The notes under the pieces: model-generated
Database searches by the model: none
The model's input: the letters and a program-made list of their open reading frames with translations, nothing else
What the model was told of the DNA's origin: nothing
Translations under genes and position numbers: made by a program
Shown: positions 1 through 5,655 of the stretch, in pieces
How positions within the stretch are numbered: position 1 is the stretch's first letter
Layout of the letters: each line of letters begins with the position of its first letter
Assembly: GCA_023251215.1 (NCBI GenBank)
Contig: JAHEZF010000014.1
Location: 1-15,132, forward strand
Reading direction: 5' to 3'
Source of the DNA: Sphingobacteriales bacterium
GTDB lineage: Bacteria > Bacteroidota > Bacteroidia > Chitinophagales > Chitinophagaceae
DNA length: 15,132 nt

Positions 1-1
1 T

Positions 2-475
2 ATCGGCTTGTCGCTTGATCAGCGTATTTTAGGTTGTGGCAACATTGCCCGGGAAAAAATGAGTAAAGCAGAAACATTTGCAGGCATCACTTTTGACAGA
101 CCTTTTTTTGCAAAAGATCCTGACGAACCTTCCCCGATAAAAGATGAAGAACTTCATTTCCGTCATTTCTGTAATACAATCTTTCATATCGTTCAGGTAG
201 CCGGCAGAATCGTAAACCCCATAGTAGATCCATGGAAAAAAATTGTTATCGGCAGTGATTTTGATGGTCTCATTGATGCCGTTGATTTCTGTATTACGGC
301 CGAACAATACAGGAATATTGAAGTATGGATGAAAGAAAAACTTCCGGCGTTGGCCCTGGAAGCCGGTATCGAATTACCGTCTGACATTGATAAGATCAGT
401 AACGATTTGTTATATAACAATGCTAATTTCTTTTTGCAGAAATATTATTCTGCAAACTCCTTTCCGGGTCAATGA
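2..475 (+). CDS. Peptidase M19 (membrane dipeptidase-like), C-terminal fragment
   Basis: The reading frame is open to the left edge of the window, so only the last ~157 codons are present and the true start lies upstream. The fragment carries IVIGSDFDGL, which resembles the GSDFDG block of renal-dipeptidase-like (M19) zinc hydrolases, where the Asp lies in the TIM-barrel active site. The C-terminal part (KISNDLLYNNANFFLQKYY) matches the usual M19 ending, in which a helix with an N-x-x-x-F pattern closes the barrel. M19 enzymes hydrolyse dipeptides or related amides. The metal-binding His and Glu of the N-terminal half cannot be checked here. The gene ends 17 bp before rlmN. Family assignment is fairly good; substrate is unknown. 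Another amidohydrolase-type TIM barrel is the alternative. Confidence 0.65.
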   Translation: MGLSLDQRILGCGNIAREKMSKAETFAGITFDRPFFAKDPDEPSPIKDEELHFRHFCNTIFHIVQVAGRIVNPIVDPWKKIVIGSDFDGLIDAVDFCITAEQYRNIEVWMKEKLPALALEAGIELPSDIDKISNDLLYNNANFFLQKYYSANSFPGQ

Positions 476-477
476 GT

Positions 478-485
478 TAACTTTG
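478..485 (+). promoter_or_regulatory. -7 promoter box TAACTTTG for rlmN
   Basis: TAACTTTG is an exact match to the Bacteroidota housekeeping -7 consensus TAnnTTTG. It overlaps the end of the upstream gene and lies only 7 nt before the rlmN ATG. No good TTTG -33 box is seen about 20 nt upstream. If it is used, the mRNA would have a leader of only a few bases. Confidence 0.45.
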
Positions 486-492
486 CCGGATT

Positions 493-1536
493 ATGAAAAA
501 TGTGCTGAAGAATATCCGGACACTAACAAAACAAAACCTCGAAGATTACTTTGAAATTCTCGGCGACGAAAAATTCCGCGCAAAACAAGTATATGAATGG
601 CTCTGGCTGAAACCCGTTCAAAGTTTTGATGCCATGACCAACCTGAGCAAAGAGCTTCGTAATAAATTGAAAGAAGATTTTTTGTTGCCGGGTTTAACCA
701 TAGATGCTACTCAATTTTCAGAAGATGGAACTATAAAAACACGATTCAAAACACACGAAGGACATTTAGTAGAAGGAGTGTTGATACCAACCAAATCAAG
801 ATATACCGCCTGTGTTTCTTCACAGATAGGATGTTCTCTCAGTTGTAAATTTTGCGCTACCGGTTATATGGACAAAAAAAGAAACCTAAGTTTTGATGAA
901 ATATATGATGAAGTAGTTATTATCAACCAGCAGTGTGAAAAAATACATGGAAAGAAACTGACCAATATTGTTTTTATGGGAATGGGTGAGCCTTTGCTGA
1001 ATTATAAAAACGTTCTGAGAGCTATCGAACGCATCACTTCGCCTGACGGCCTGGGCATGAGCCCAAGGCGGATCATCGTTTCCACAGCCGGGGTTGCCAA
1101 ACAGATAAAACAATTGGGTGATGACAAGGTAAAATTTAAACTGGCTTTATCACTTCACGCAGCAAACGACAGGAAGCGGCATGAGATCATGCCCATCAAT
1201 GATACCAACAATATTAAATCGCTGGTAGATGCTTTGAATTATTTTTATAAGGAGACCAAAAACGAGATCACATTTGAATACATCCTTTTCAAAGATTTTA
1301 ATGACTCATTAAAAGATGCTGATGAACTGATAAAACTTTATCGCCAGGTTCCGGTTGACCTGGTAAACATCATTGAATACAATCCCATTGATTTTGCAAA
1401 ATTTGAAAAGCCAGAGGAAGAAAAGATTGAAGCTTTTATAAATTACCTGGAAAAGCACCGGATAAATGTCCGCCTTCGCAGAAGCCGTGGTAAAGATATT
1501 GATGCGGCTTGCGGGCAGTTAGCGAATAAAAATTAA
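493..1536 (+). CDS. rlmN: Dual-specificity RNA methyltransferase RlmN
   Basis: Radical SAM enzyme that methylates C2 of A2503 in 23S rRNA and of A37 in a subset of tRNAs, in the cytoplasm. The 347-aa length is normal for the family. The N-terminal accessory domain (about 1-95) is followed by the radical-SAM core. CSLSCKFC (Cys114, Cys118, Cys121) is the CX3CX2C motif that holds the 4Fe-4S cluster. GMGEPLLN (163-170) is the SAM-binding GGE-like motif, and SLHA (220-223) is conserved. Cys107 in ACVSSQ and Cys340 in DAACGQLA correspond to E. coli Cys118 and Cys355; the latter carries the methyl intermediate. All key residues are present, so the enzyme should be active. ATG 493 sits 7 nt after a TAACTTTG box. 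A diverged second copy of the 3' end, including the Cys340 codon, lies just downstream. Confidence 0.97.
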   Translation: MKNVLKNIRTLTKQNLEDYFEILGDEKFRAKQVYEWLWLKPVQSFDAMTNLSKELRNKLKEDFLLPGLTIDATQFSEDGTIKTRFKTHEGHLVEGVLIPTKSRYTACVSSQIGCSLSCKFCATGYMDKKRNLSFDEIYDEVVIINQQCEKIHGKKLTNIVFMGMGEPLLNYKNVLRAIERITSPDGLGMSPRRIIVSTAGVAKQIKQLGDDKVKFKLALSLHAANDRKRHEIMPINDTNNIKSLVDALNYFYKETKNEITFEYILFKDFNDSLKDADELIKLYRQVPVDLVNIIEYNPIDFAKFEKPEEEKIEAFINYLEKHRINVRLRRSRGKDIDAACGQLANKN

Positions 1537-1546
1537 TGCTTCGGTG

Positions 1547-1626
1547 GATAAATCCGCCTCCGCAAAAGCAGAGGTAAAGACATAGATACAGCCTGTGGGC
1601 AACTGGCTAATAAAGACAGTCATTAG
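1547..1626 (+). pseudogene. Orphan second copy of the rlmN 3' end
   Basis: Starting 10 bp after the rlmN stop, the sequence repeats the end of rlmN beginning at GATAAAT (compare 1461). In the same frame as rlmN, codons 1555-1626 read RLRKSRGKDIDTACGQ then LANKDSH and a TAG stop, against RLRRSRGKDIDAACGQ and LANKN in the intact gene. Over the 21 shared codons I count 16 base differences. Nine of the 12 changed codons are synonymous and the three amino-acid changes are conservative (R/K, A/T, N/D). The copy has no start of its own and is cut off from rlmN by stop codons at 1534 and 1549. It diverged while it was still coding, so it looks like the tail of another rlmN allele left by recombination or by a lost inserted element. 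Confidence 0.85.
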
Positions 1627-1680
1627 CATTTAATACCCGGTTATTCCTGTTTTTTTCCTTCTACGAAAAAATTCTTAGTA

Positions 1681-1693
1681 TTGGTTAAACCAA
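1681..1693. repeat. 13-bp palindrome TTGGTTAAACCAA upstream of the Spy-like gene
   Basis: Perfect dyad TTGGTT-A-AACCAA. The one-base centre and weak stem make it a poor RNA hairpin, so an operator is more plausible than a terminator, although a short T-run follows (1697-1702). It lies about 100 bp before the Spy-like gene and shares GGTT/AACC half sites with the dyad at 1752-1767. Function is inferred only. Confidence 0.3.
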
Positions 1694-1747
1694 CCCTTTT
1701 TTATGCTGTCTGTAATTTGATCAATTTATTAATAAACAAGCCCTGCC

Positions 1748-1776
1748 GGAAGGTTTTATTCAAAACCAGCGTCTAA
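1748..1776 (+). promoter_or_regulatory. Candidate ECF-sigma (RpoE-like) promoter for the Spy-like gene
   Basis: GGAAGGT (1748-1754), then 15 nt, then CGTCTAA (1770-1776). This resembles the RpoE-type ECF pattern GGAACTT-N15/16-nGTCTAA: five of seven bases match at -35 and the whole -10 matches. Transcription would begin near 1781 and leave a leader of about 15 nt. A perfect inverted repeat GGTTTT-ATTC-AAAACC (1752-1767) occupies the spacer. No TAnnTTTG box is visible in this gap. An ECF promoter would fit an envelope-stress gene. The match is by eye only. Confidence 0.4.
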
Positions 1777-1795
1777 AATCAAAACATTTACAATC

Positions 1796-2413
1796 ATGAA
1801 AAAGATAATTTTATTCCTGCTGGTTCTTTCAGCAGCCGTTGCCGTTAATGCCCAGGATATGAAACATCGCATGCATCCTGGCATGAGAAAGCATCATGAA
1901 ATGATGATGAAGCAACTAAAATTAAGTGAAGATCAGAAAACAAAATTCCATTCACTAAACGAAGATTTCCGGAAACAATTAATGGATCTGAAAAAGAACG
2001 AGGATATTACAGTGAGGGAATTGAAAAACCGAATGAAAACATTGCACAAAGATCATAAAGAAAAAATAATGGGATTGCTGACTGTCGATCAGAAAGCAAA
2101 AATAGAAAAAATGAAAGCTGAACATAAAGCCATGCAGGAAATAGACGCAAAGGCAAGACTGGAAAAAATGAAGATCAGTCTCAGCCTCACAAATGAACAG
2201 GCGGACAAGATAAACAAGAACCGCCTGGAAATGGCTGAGAAAATGAAAGCCCTTCGGGAAGATGATAAAATGGATATGGAAAAGAAAAGAGAACAAATGA
2301 AAGAACTTATGAAACAACAGAAAGAAAAAATGAAATCCATCCTGACAGCGGAACAATTTGAAAAAATACAGGAATTCAGGCCTCCAAAACCACCAAAAAG
2401 AGAAGTAATGTAG
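1796..2413 (+). CDS. Spy/CpxP-like periplasmic protein with tandem LTxxQ hairpins
   Basis: A 205-aa secreted protein. The N-terminus (lysines, then a hydrophobic stretch ending VNAQ at residue 20) is a type I signal peptide, so it should act in the periplasm. A Met/His-rich segment (21-39) follows and could bind metal. The remainder is very charged, helical and Lys/Met/Glu-rich. Four L[ST]xxQ motifs occur: LSEDQ 43-47, LTVDQ 95-99, LTNEQ 131-135 and LTAEQ 183-187. The first and third, and the second and fourth, are both exactly 88 residues apart, so the protein is two copies of a Spy-like unit. Spy and CpxP are envelope-stress proteins of about 140-160 aa; Spy is an ATP-independent chaperone and relatives such as ZraP and CnrX bind metals. 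The client or metal here is unknown. It has its own terminator and an ECF-like promoter candidate. Confidence 0.75.
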   Translation: MKKIILFLLVLSAAVAVNAQDMKHRMHPGMRKHHEMMMKQLKLSEDQKTKFHSLNEDFRKQLMDLKKNEDITVRELKNRMKTLHKDHKEKIMGLLTVDQKAKIEKMKAEHKAMQEIDAKARLEKMKISLSLTNEQADKINKNRLEMAEKMKALREDDKMDMEKKREQMKELMKQQKEKMKSILTAEQFEKIQEFRPPKPPKREVM

Positions 2414-2439
2414 TTTTATCCGTTCTTTAAGGAAACCCG

Positions 2440-2464
2440 GCTCCGTTCTGACGGAGCTTTTTTT
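2440..2464 (+). terminator. Rho-independent terminator after the Spy-like gene
   Basis: Perfect 7-bp stem GCTCCGT/ACGGAGC (2440-2446 and 2451-2457) with a TCTG loop, followed by seven T. It lies 26 bp past the stop codon and closes a single-gene unit. Confidence 0.9.
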
Positions 2465-2488
2465 ACCCAATGCCCCTGCCTCATTGCT

Positions 2489-2496
2489 TATCTTTG
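2489..2496 (+). promoter_or_regulatory. -7 promoter box TATCTTTG for the rluB-rluA pair
   Basis: Exact TAnnTTTG match 37 nt before the ATG at 2534. The position expected for the -33 box falls at the end of the terminator T-run (2458-2464), where only TTTA is present. The leader would be about 33 nt. Confidence 0.55.
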
Positions 2497-2533
2497 TCGT
2501 TCCTTACTGTTGTAAAACAGAAAACTACTTCAC

Positions 2534-3469
2534 ATGAAAAAGAAATCAACCCAGTTCGACAAGTTTATCAAACGGAAAAATAACGCTGCCATCAAAGAAC
2601 AATTCAAACAGGAAAAAAGAAAATGGAAGAAAGAGAGGGAAGATTTTTTTGAGAAGAAACGTAATGAGTCAGGAGTCAGGAGTCAGGAGTCGGGAGTGAG
2701 GAATGTCCCTATAACCAGTAATCAGCGACCAGCAACCAGCAACCAGCTCATGCCTTTAAACAAATTCATTGCCCATGCCGGAGTATGCGGCAGAAGGGAA
2801 GCGGCAGAAATAGTAAAACGTGGACTGGTAAAAGTAAATGGTGAATCAGTGACTGAACCGGGACATAAAGTATCTTCAAAAGATGAGGTGAGAGTTAATG
2901 GAAAAAAAGTTTTCCTTGCCAAAAACCTTGTCTATATTTTATTAAACAAGCCCAAAGACTATATTACTACCACCGATGATCCGCAGGGAAGAAAAACCGT
3001 GTTGGATATTATTGGCCGGGCTACAAATGAAAGAGTTTACCCTGTAGGAAGACTTGATAGAAACACTGCAGGTGTGTTGTTATTAACAAACGATGGAGAA
3101 CTGGCCCAAAAGTTAACTCACCCCAGCAACGAAGTGAAAAAAGTTTATCATGTTACATTGAATAAGCCCCTGGAGAAAAAAGATTTTGACCAGATACTTA
3201 AAGGTGTTCCCCTGGAAGATGGTCTGGCCGGTGTTGATGTGCTGGCTTATGCAGATAGTAAAGATAAAACGCAAATTGGAGTAGAGATACACAGTGGCCG
3301 CAACCGTATTGTACGCCGCATATTTGAACAGCTGGGCTATGATGTAAAAAACCTGGACCGTGTGATATTTGCGGGGCTGACAAAGAAAAATATTGAAAGA
3401 GGTAAATGGCGTTTTTTAAAAGAGAAAGAAGTAAGAGATTTGAAATTTTTTGGAAAGGGACACCGCTGA
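2534..3469 (+). CDS. rluB: RluB/RsuA-family rRNA pseudouridine synthase with repeat-bearing linker
   Basis: Converts a uridine in rRNA to pseudouridine; relatives RluB, RluE, RluF and RsuA act on 23S or 16S rRNA, and the RluB assignment (U2605 region) is an inference. The 311 aa comprise a Lys/Glu-rich extension (1-43), a repeat-derived linker (44-72), an S4 RNA-binding domain (about 73-125, from MPLNKFIAHAGV) and the catalytic domain (about 132-300). GRLDRNTAG (172-180) holds catalytic Asp175, and GRNRIVRRIFEQLGY (255-269) is the other family motif. The linker is encoded by two arrays of 7-bp repeats. ATG 2534 is preferred because basic N-terminal extensions are common in Bacteroidota homologues, but ATG 2750 would give a complete S4-plus-catalytic enzyme without the repeats. 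An RluA-type synthase follows 16 bp downstream. Confidence 0.9.
   Translation: MKKKSTQFDKFIKRKNNAAIKEQFKQEKRKWKKEREDFFEKKRNESGVRSQESGVRNVPITSNQRPATSNQLMPLNKFIAHAGVCGRREAAEIVKRGLVKVNGESVTEPGHKVSSKDEVRVNGKKVFLAKNLVYILLNKPKDYITTTDDPQGRKTVLDIIGRATNERVYPVGRLDRNTAGVLLLTNDGELAQKLTHPSNEVKKVYHVTLNKPLEKKDFDQILKGVPLEDGLAGVDVLAYADSKDKTQIGVEIHSGRNRIVRRIFEQLGYDVKNLDRVIFAGLTKKNIERGKWRFLKEKEVRDLKFFGKGHR
2666..2747 (+). repeat. Two adjoining heptamer arrays inside the rluB coding sequence
   Basis: 2666-2700 holds five 7-bp units: GAGTCAG three times, then GAGTCGG and GAGTGAG. After a 12-bp spacer, 2713-2747 holds five units of a different heptamer: AACCAGT, AATCAGC, GACCAGC, AACCAGC, AACCAGC. Each array is 35 bp, and together with the spacer they stay in frame, encoding SGVRSQESGVRN and then TSNQRPATSNQ. 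The second array ends two bases before the internal ATG at 2750. Heptamer repeats of this kind usually lie between genes, so this appears to be an insertion tolerated in a linker. Confidence 0.9.
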
Positions 3470-3488
3470 TTAAAGGATTTCACTGATG
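3461..3488 (+). repeat. Short repeat-like sequence supplying the rluB stop and rluA-type start
   Basis: CACCGCTGATTAAAGGATTT followed by CACTGATG contains two CnCTGAT words 17-20 nt apart. From memory it resembles a dispersed element (CCGCTGATTAAA...GGATTTCACTGAT) seen between genes in several bacteria. The first TGA ends rluB (3467-3469) and the final ATG (3486-3488) starts the next gene. Membership of a repeat family needs a genome search. Confidence 0.4.
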
Positions 3489-4211
3489 AAATTTGAAGAA
3501 TTAATCGTTTATGAAAATGGTGATTTTATTGCATTAAATAAACCTGCGGGTTTATTGTCCATTCCCGGCAGGGAGGGAAAAGAAATATCATTAAAAAAAA
3601 TATTGCTGGAAAAATACGGGCAGATATTTACCGTACACAGGTTAGATAAAGACACCAGCGGCCTGATCGTTTTTGCAAAAAACGAAGCGGCACATAAGAG
3701 TCTTTCACTGCAATTTGAACGGCGGGAAACAAAAAAGATTTACCTCGGATTGGTAATTGGCTCTCCGGCTGATAAAAAAGCAAGTATTAATTCAGCAATT
3801 GCAGAACATCCCGTTCATAAAGGAATGATGGTCATTAACTCTAAAGGCGAAGAGTCGTTGACAGATTATGAGGTGCTGGAAGATTTTGGAATTTACTCCT
3901 GGTTACAGTTTCAGCTACATACCGGACGAACACACCAGATACGGGTGCACATGAAACACATTGACCACCCTGTTGTTTGTGATGAGCTATATGGAGACGG
4001 CAAACCTTTTTTTATTTCTTCCATAAAAAATAAATACAAGCTTTCTAAAAATGAGGAAGCAGAAAAACCGATATTAAGCAGGCTGGCTCTTCACTCCTGC
4101 CAACTTGGATTTACTGACGTATCCGGATTACCTGTTGAGCTTACCGCACCATTACCCAAAGACCTGAGAGCAACATTACAGCAACTAAAAAAAAGAAAAA
4201 ATGGAATATAA
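3486..4211 (+). CDS. RluA-family pseudouridine synthase
   Basis: A 241-aa catalytic-domain-only member of the RluA family, which makes pseudouridine in 23S rRNA and/or tRNA. VHRLDKDTSGLIVFAK (50-65) is the RluA signature with catalytic Asp54, and FQLHTGRTHQIRVHM (142-156) is the second strongly conserved motif. HPVVCDELYGDGKP (161-174) is the usual third block. There is no N-terminal S4 domain, unlike RluC and RluD. The exact target (RluA-, TruC- or RluC-like) cannot be read from the sequence. The ATG lies 16 bp after the rluB stop, so the two genes are probably cotranscribed. Its stop is 2 bp from the stop of the convergent osmC-like gene. Confidence 0.92.
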   Translation: MKFEELIVYENGDFIALNKPAGLLSIPGREGKEISLKKILLEKYGQIFTVHRLDKDTSGLIVFAKNEAAHKSLSLQFERRETKKIYLGLVIGSPADKKASINSAIAEHPVHKGMMVINSKGEESLTDYEVLEDFGIYSWLQFQLHTGRTHQIRVHMKHIDHPVVCDELYGDGKPFFISSIKNKYKLSKNEEAEKPILSRLALHSCQLGFTDVSGLPVELTAPLPKDLRATLQQLKKRKNGI

Positions 4212-4213
4212 AG

Positions 4214-4609
4214 TTATTCTTTTATCAATATAGAATAATCAATCGGGGAATTTTTTTTGAGCATGGCAGAAACGCCACAATATTTTTCGAGCGAAAGATC
4301 AATGGCCTTTTTCACTTTGTCCCTGTTCCCATTTGCAGTTTTTACTTTATAAGTAAGATGTATCTCCTTAAATACCTTCGGGTTCTCTTCAGTTTGTGTG
4401 GTTTCAGCGTCAATTTCAAGATCAGAAAAATGAACCCTCATTTTTGTAAGTATATCCACCACATCAATGCCCGAGCATCCGGCCAGGCCGGAAAGCAACA
4501 GCGATTTGGGACTGATACCATGTTGCCGGCTGCCGTCAATATCTATTGAATTGTGATCCTGGTAGCTGGTAAAACGGTGTTCTTTTTTCCAGATTGTTGT
4601 GGTCTTCAT
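4214..4609 (-). CDS. OsmC family protein
   Basis: A 131-aa OsmC/Ohr/YhfA-type protein. The family's two reactive cysteines are present: Cys45 in LAGCSGID, at the start of the central helix, and Cys111 in EKYCGVSAML. Ohr and OsmC reduce organic hydroperoxides through this pair, while the YhfA-like branch is poorly characterised; the sequence (no Ohr-specific motif seen) looks closer to YhfA. The start codon overlaps the stop of the upstream transporter gene as ATGA (4606-4609), which implies translational coupling and cotranscription. It is convergent with the RluA-type gene, with 2 bp between stops. Family is confident; substrate is not. Confidence 0.88.
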   Translation of the reverse strand: MKTTTIWKKEHRFTSYQDHNSIDIDGSRQHGISPKSLLLSGLAGCSGIDVVDILTKMRVHFSDLEIDAETTQTEENPKVFKEIHLTYKVKTANGNRDKVKKAIDLSLEKYCGVSAMLKKNSPIDYSILIKE

Positions 4610-5589
4610 AACTGATGTTTTTTATTCGGCTGGATATTTTCTAAAGTCCAGGTGATCTGTTTTTCAAAATTAAACTTTCGTTCATTGCAGTTTTGTTTGC
4701 TGCAGATCTTGCAGGAAAAAGGAAGGCATCCGTCGCAGTGAACAAAAAGTTCCAGCGATTCACCAAATTCCTTACGTATCAGAGTGGCCAAAGCTTCAAT
4801 TTCTCCGTGTGCTTCATGGACATTCAGGTACCAGGGTACTGTCAAATGGCAATCAAGGTGCAGAATGGCACCATATTTTATGACTCTTAAATTATGGAGG
4901 TCAACCCAGTTTTCGCGGCGATTTTTATTCAGAACAATAACCATTTTCCCGATCAATTCTTTATCTGCCTCGTCCATAATACCGGCAATTGATTTTCGTA
5001 AAATGCTGTATCCCGTAAAAATGATTAATGCTCCAAACCCAAGGGCTACTGCACCGTCAATCCATTTTTGACCGGTGATGGATAATAAAACAAGGCCAAC
5101 AATAATCCCAAGTGTTGAATATGTATCACTTTGCAAATGCTTGCCGCTCGCAATCAAAGCAGGCGAATTATTTTTTCTGCCGGTTCGAAGACAAAAAAAT
5201 CCGACAATATAATTTACAACTGCTGCGGCAGTAACCAGCCATATGCCAAAATTGAGCTGGCGCAATTCGACAGGATAAACAAGATGCTGGATCGCCTTAT
5301 AAATAATGATAACGCCGGCAGAAGTGATCATGGTTCCTTCCACCGCCGCCGAAATAAATTCAGCTTTGCCATGACCATAAGGATGGTTCCTGTCTCTTGG
5401 TATAGCAGCTACATACAGACTATATAAACCGATAAAACCGGCTGCAACATTCACAATACTTTCCAGCGCATCAGTAAGAATGGAAACAGAATGTGTGGAA
5501 TAATAAGCAATCAGCTTTACCGCAAGCAACAGTACAGATATGATGGCTACCCATTTCTGAACTCTGAGATTTTGTTGTGCGGTGTTCAA
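4606..5589 (-). CDS. Cation diffusion facilitator transporter with Cys-rich tail
   Basis: A 327-aa inner-membrane CDF antiporter that exports divalent metal (Zn, Fe, Mn or similar) in exchange for protons. Six hydrophobic segments fill residues ~12-200. HSVSILTDALES (33-44) in TM2 holds Asp40, and HLQSDTYST (151-159) in TM5 holds His151 and Asp155, the usual transport-site residues. HPYGHGKAE (69-77) is the cytoplasmic loop motif. The cytoplasmic domain (~205-285) is followed by a Cys-rich tail with Cys285, 288, 293, 296 and 301 (HCDGC, CKIC, NC), a likely extra metal site. The start appears to be TTG at 5589: the frame stays open upstream back to the permease stop but has no ATG, and the next Met is residue 87. 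It sits 66 bp after the LptF/G gene and overlaps osmC by 4 bp. Confidence 0.92.
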   Translation of the reverse strand: MNTAQQNLRVQKWVAIISVLLLAVKLIAYYSTHSVSILTDALESIVNVAAGFIGLYSLYVAAIPRDRNHPYGHGKAEFISAAVEGTMITSAGVIIIYKAIQHLVYPVELRQLNFGIWLVTAAAVVNYIVGFFCLRTGRKNNSPALIASGKHLQSDTYSTLGIIVGLVLLSITGQKWIDGAVALGFGALIIFTGYSILRKSIAGIMDEADKELIGKMVIVLNKNRRENWVDLHNLRVIKYGAILHLDCHLTVPWYLNVHEAHGEIEALATLIRKEFGESLELFVHCDGCLPFSCKICSKQNCNERKFNFEKQITWTLENIQPNKKHQL

Positions 5590-5655
5590 CGGGAGAAAAA
5601 TTTTCCATTGAAGGTAAACAATAAATGTGTTTTTGAAAGGAGATAAGCGGAACGG

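Noticed and set aside
1547-1626. Stop-codon readthrough producing an extended RlmN.
   Set aside because: A second in-frame stop at 1549-1551 intervenes, and the extension would only repeat the existing tail.
1681-1702. Terminator for rlmN at the TTGGTTAAACCAA palindrome.
   Set aside because: The stem is at most 4-5 weak pairs once a loop is allowed, and the T-run begins several bases away.
1979-2470. 163-codon frame on the minus strand across the Spy-like gene.
   Set aside because: It is a Phe/His/Leu-rich antisense shadow of a Lys/Met-rich gene and runs through the terminator.
2666-2747. CRISPR-like array.
   Set aside because: Units are 7 bp and contiguous, with no spacers and no cas genes nearby.
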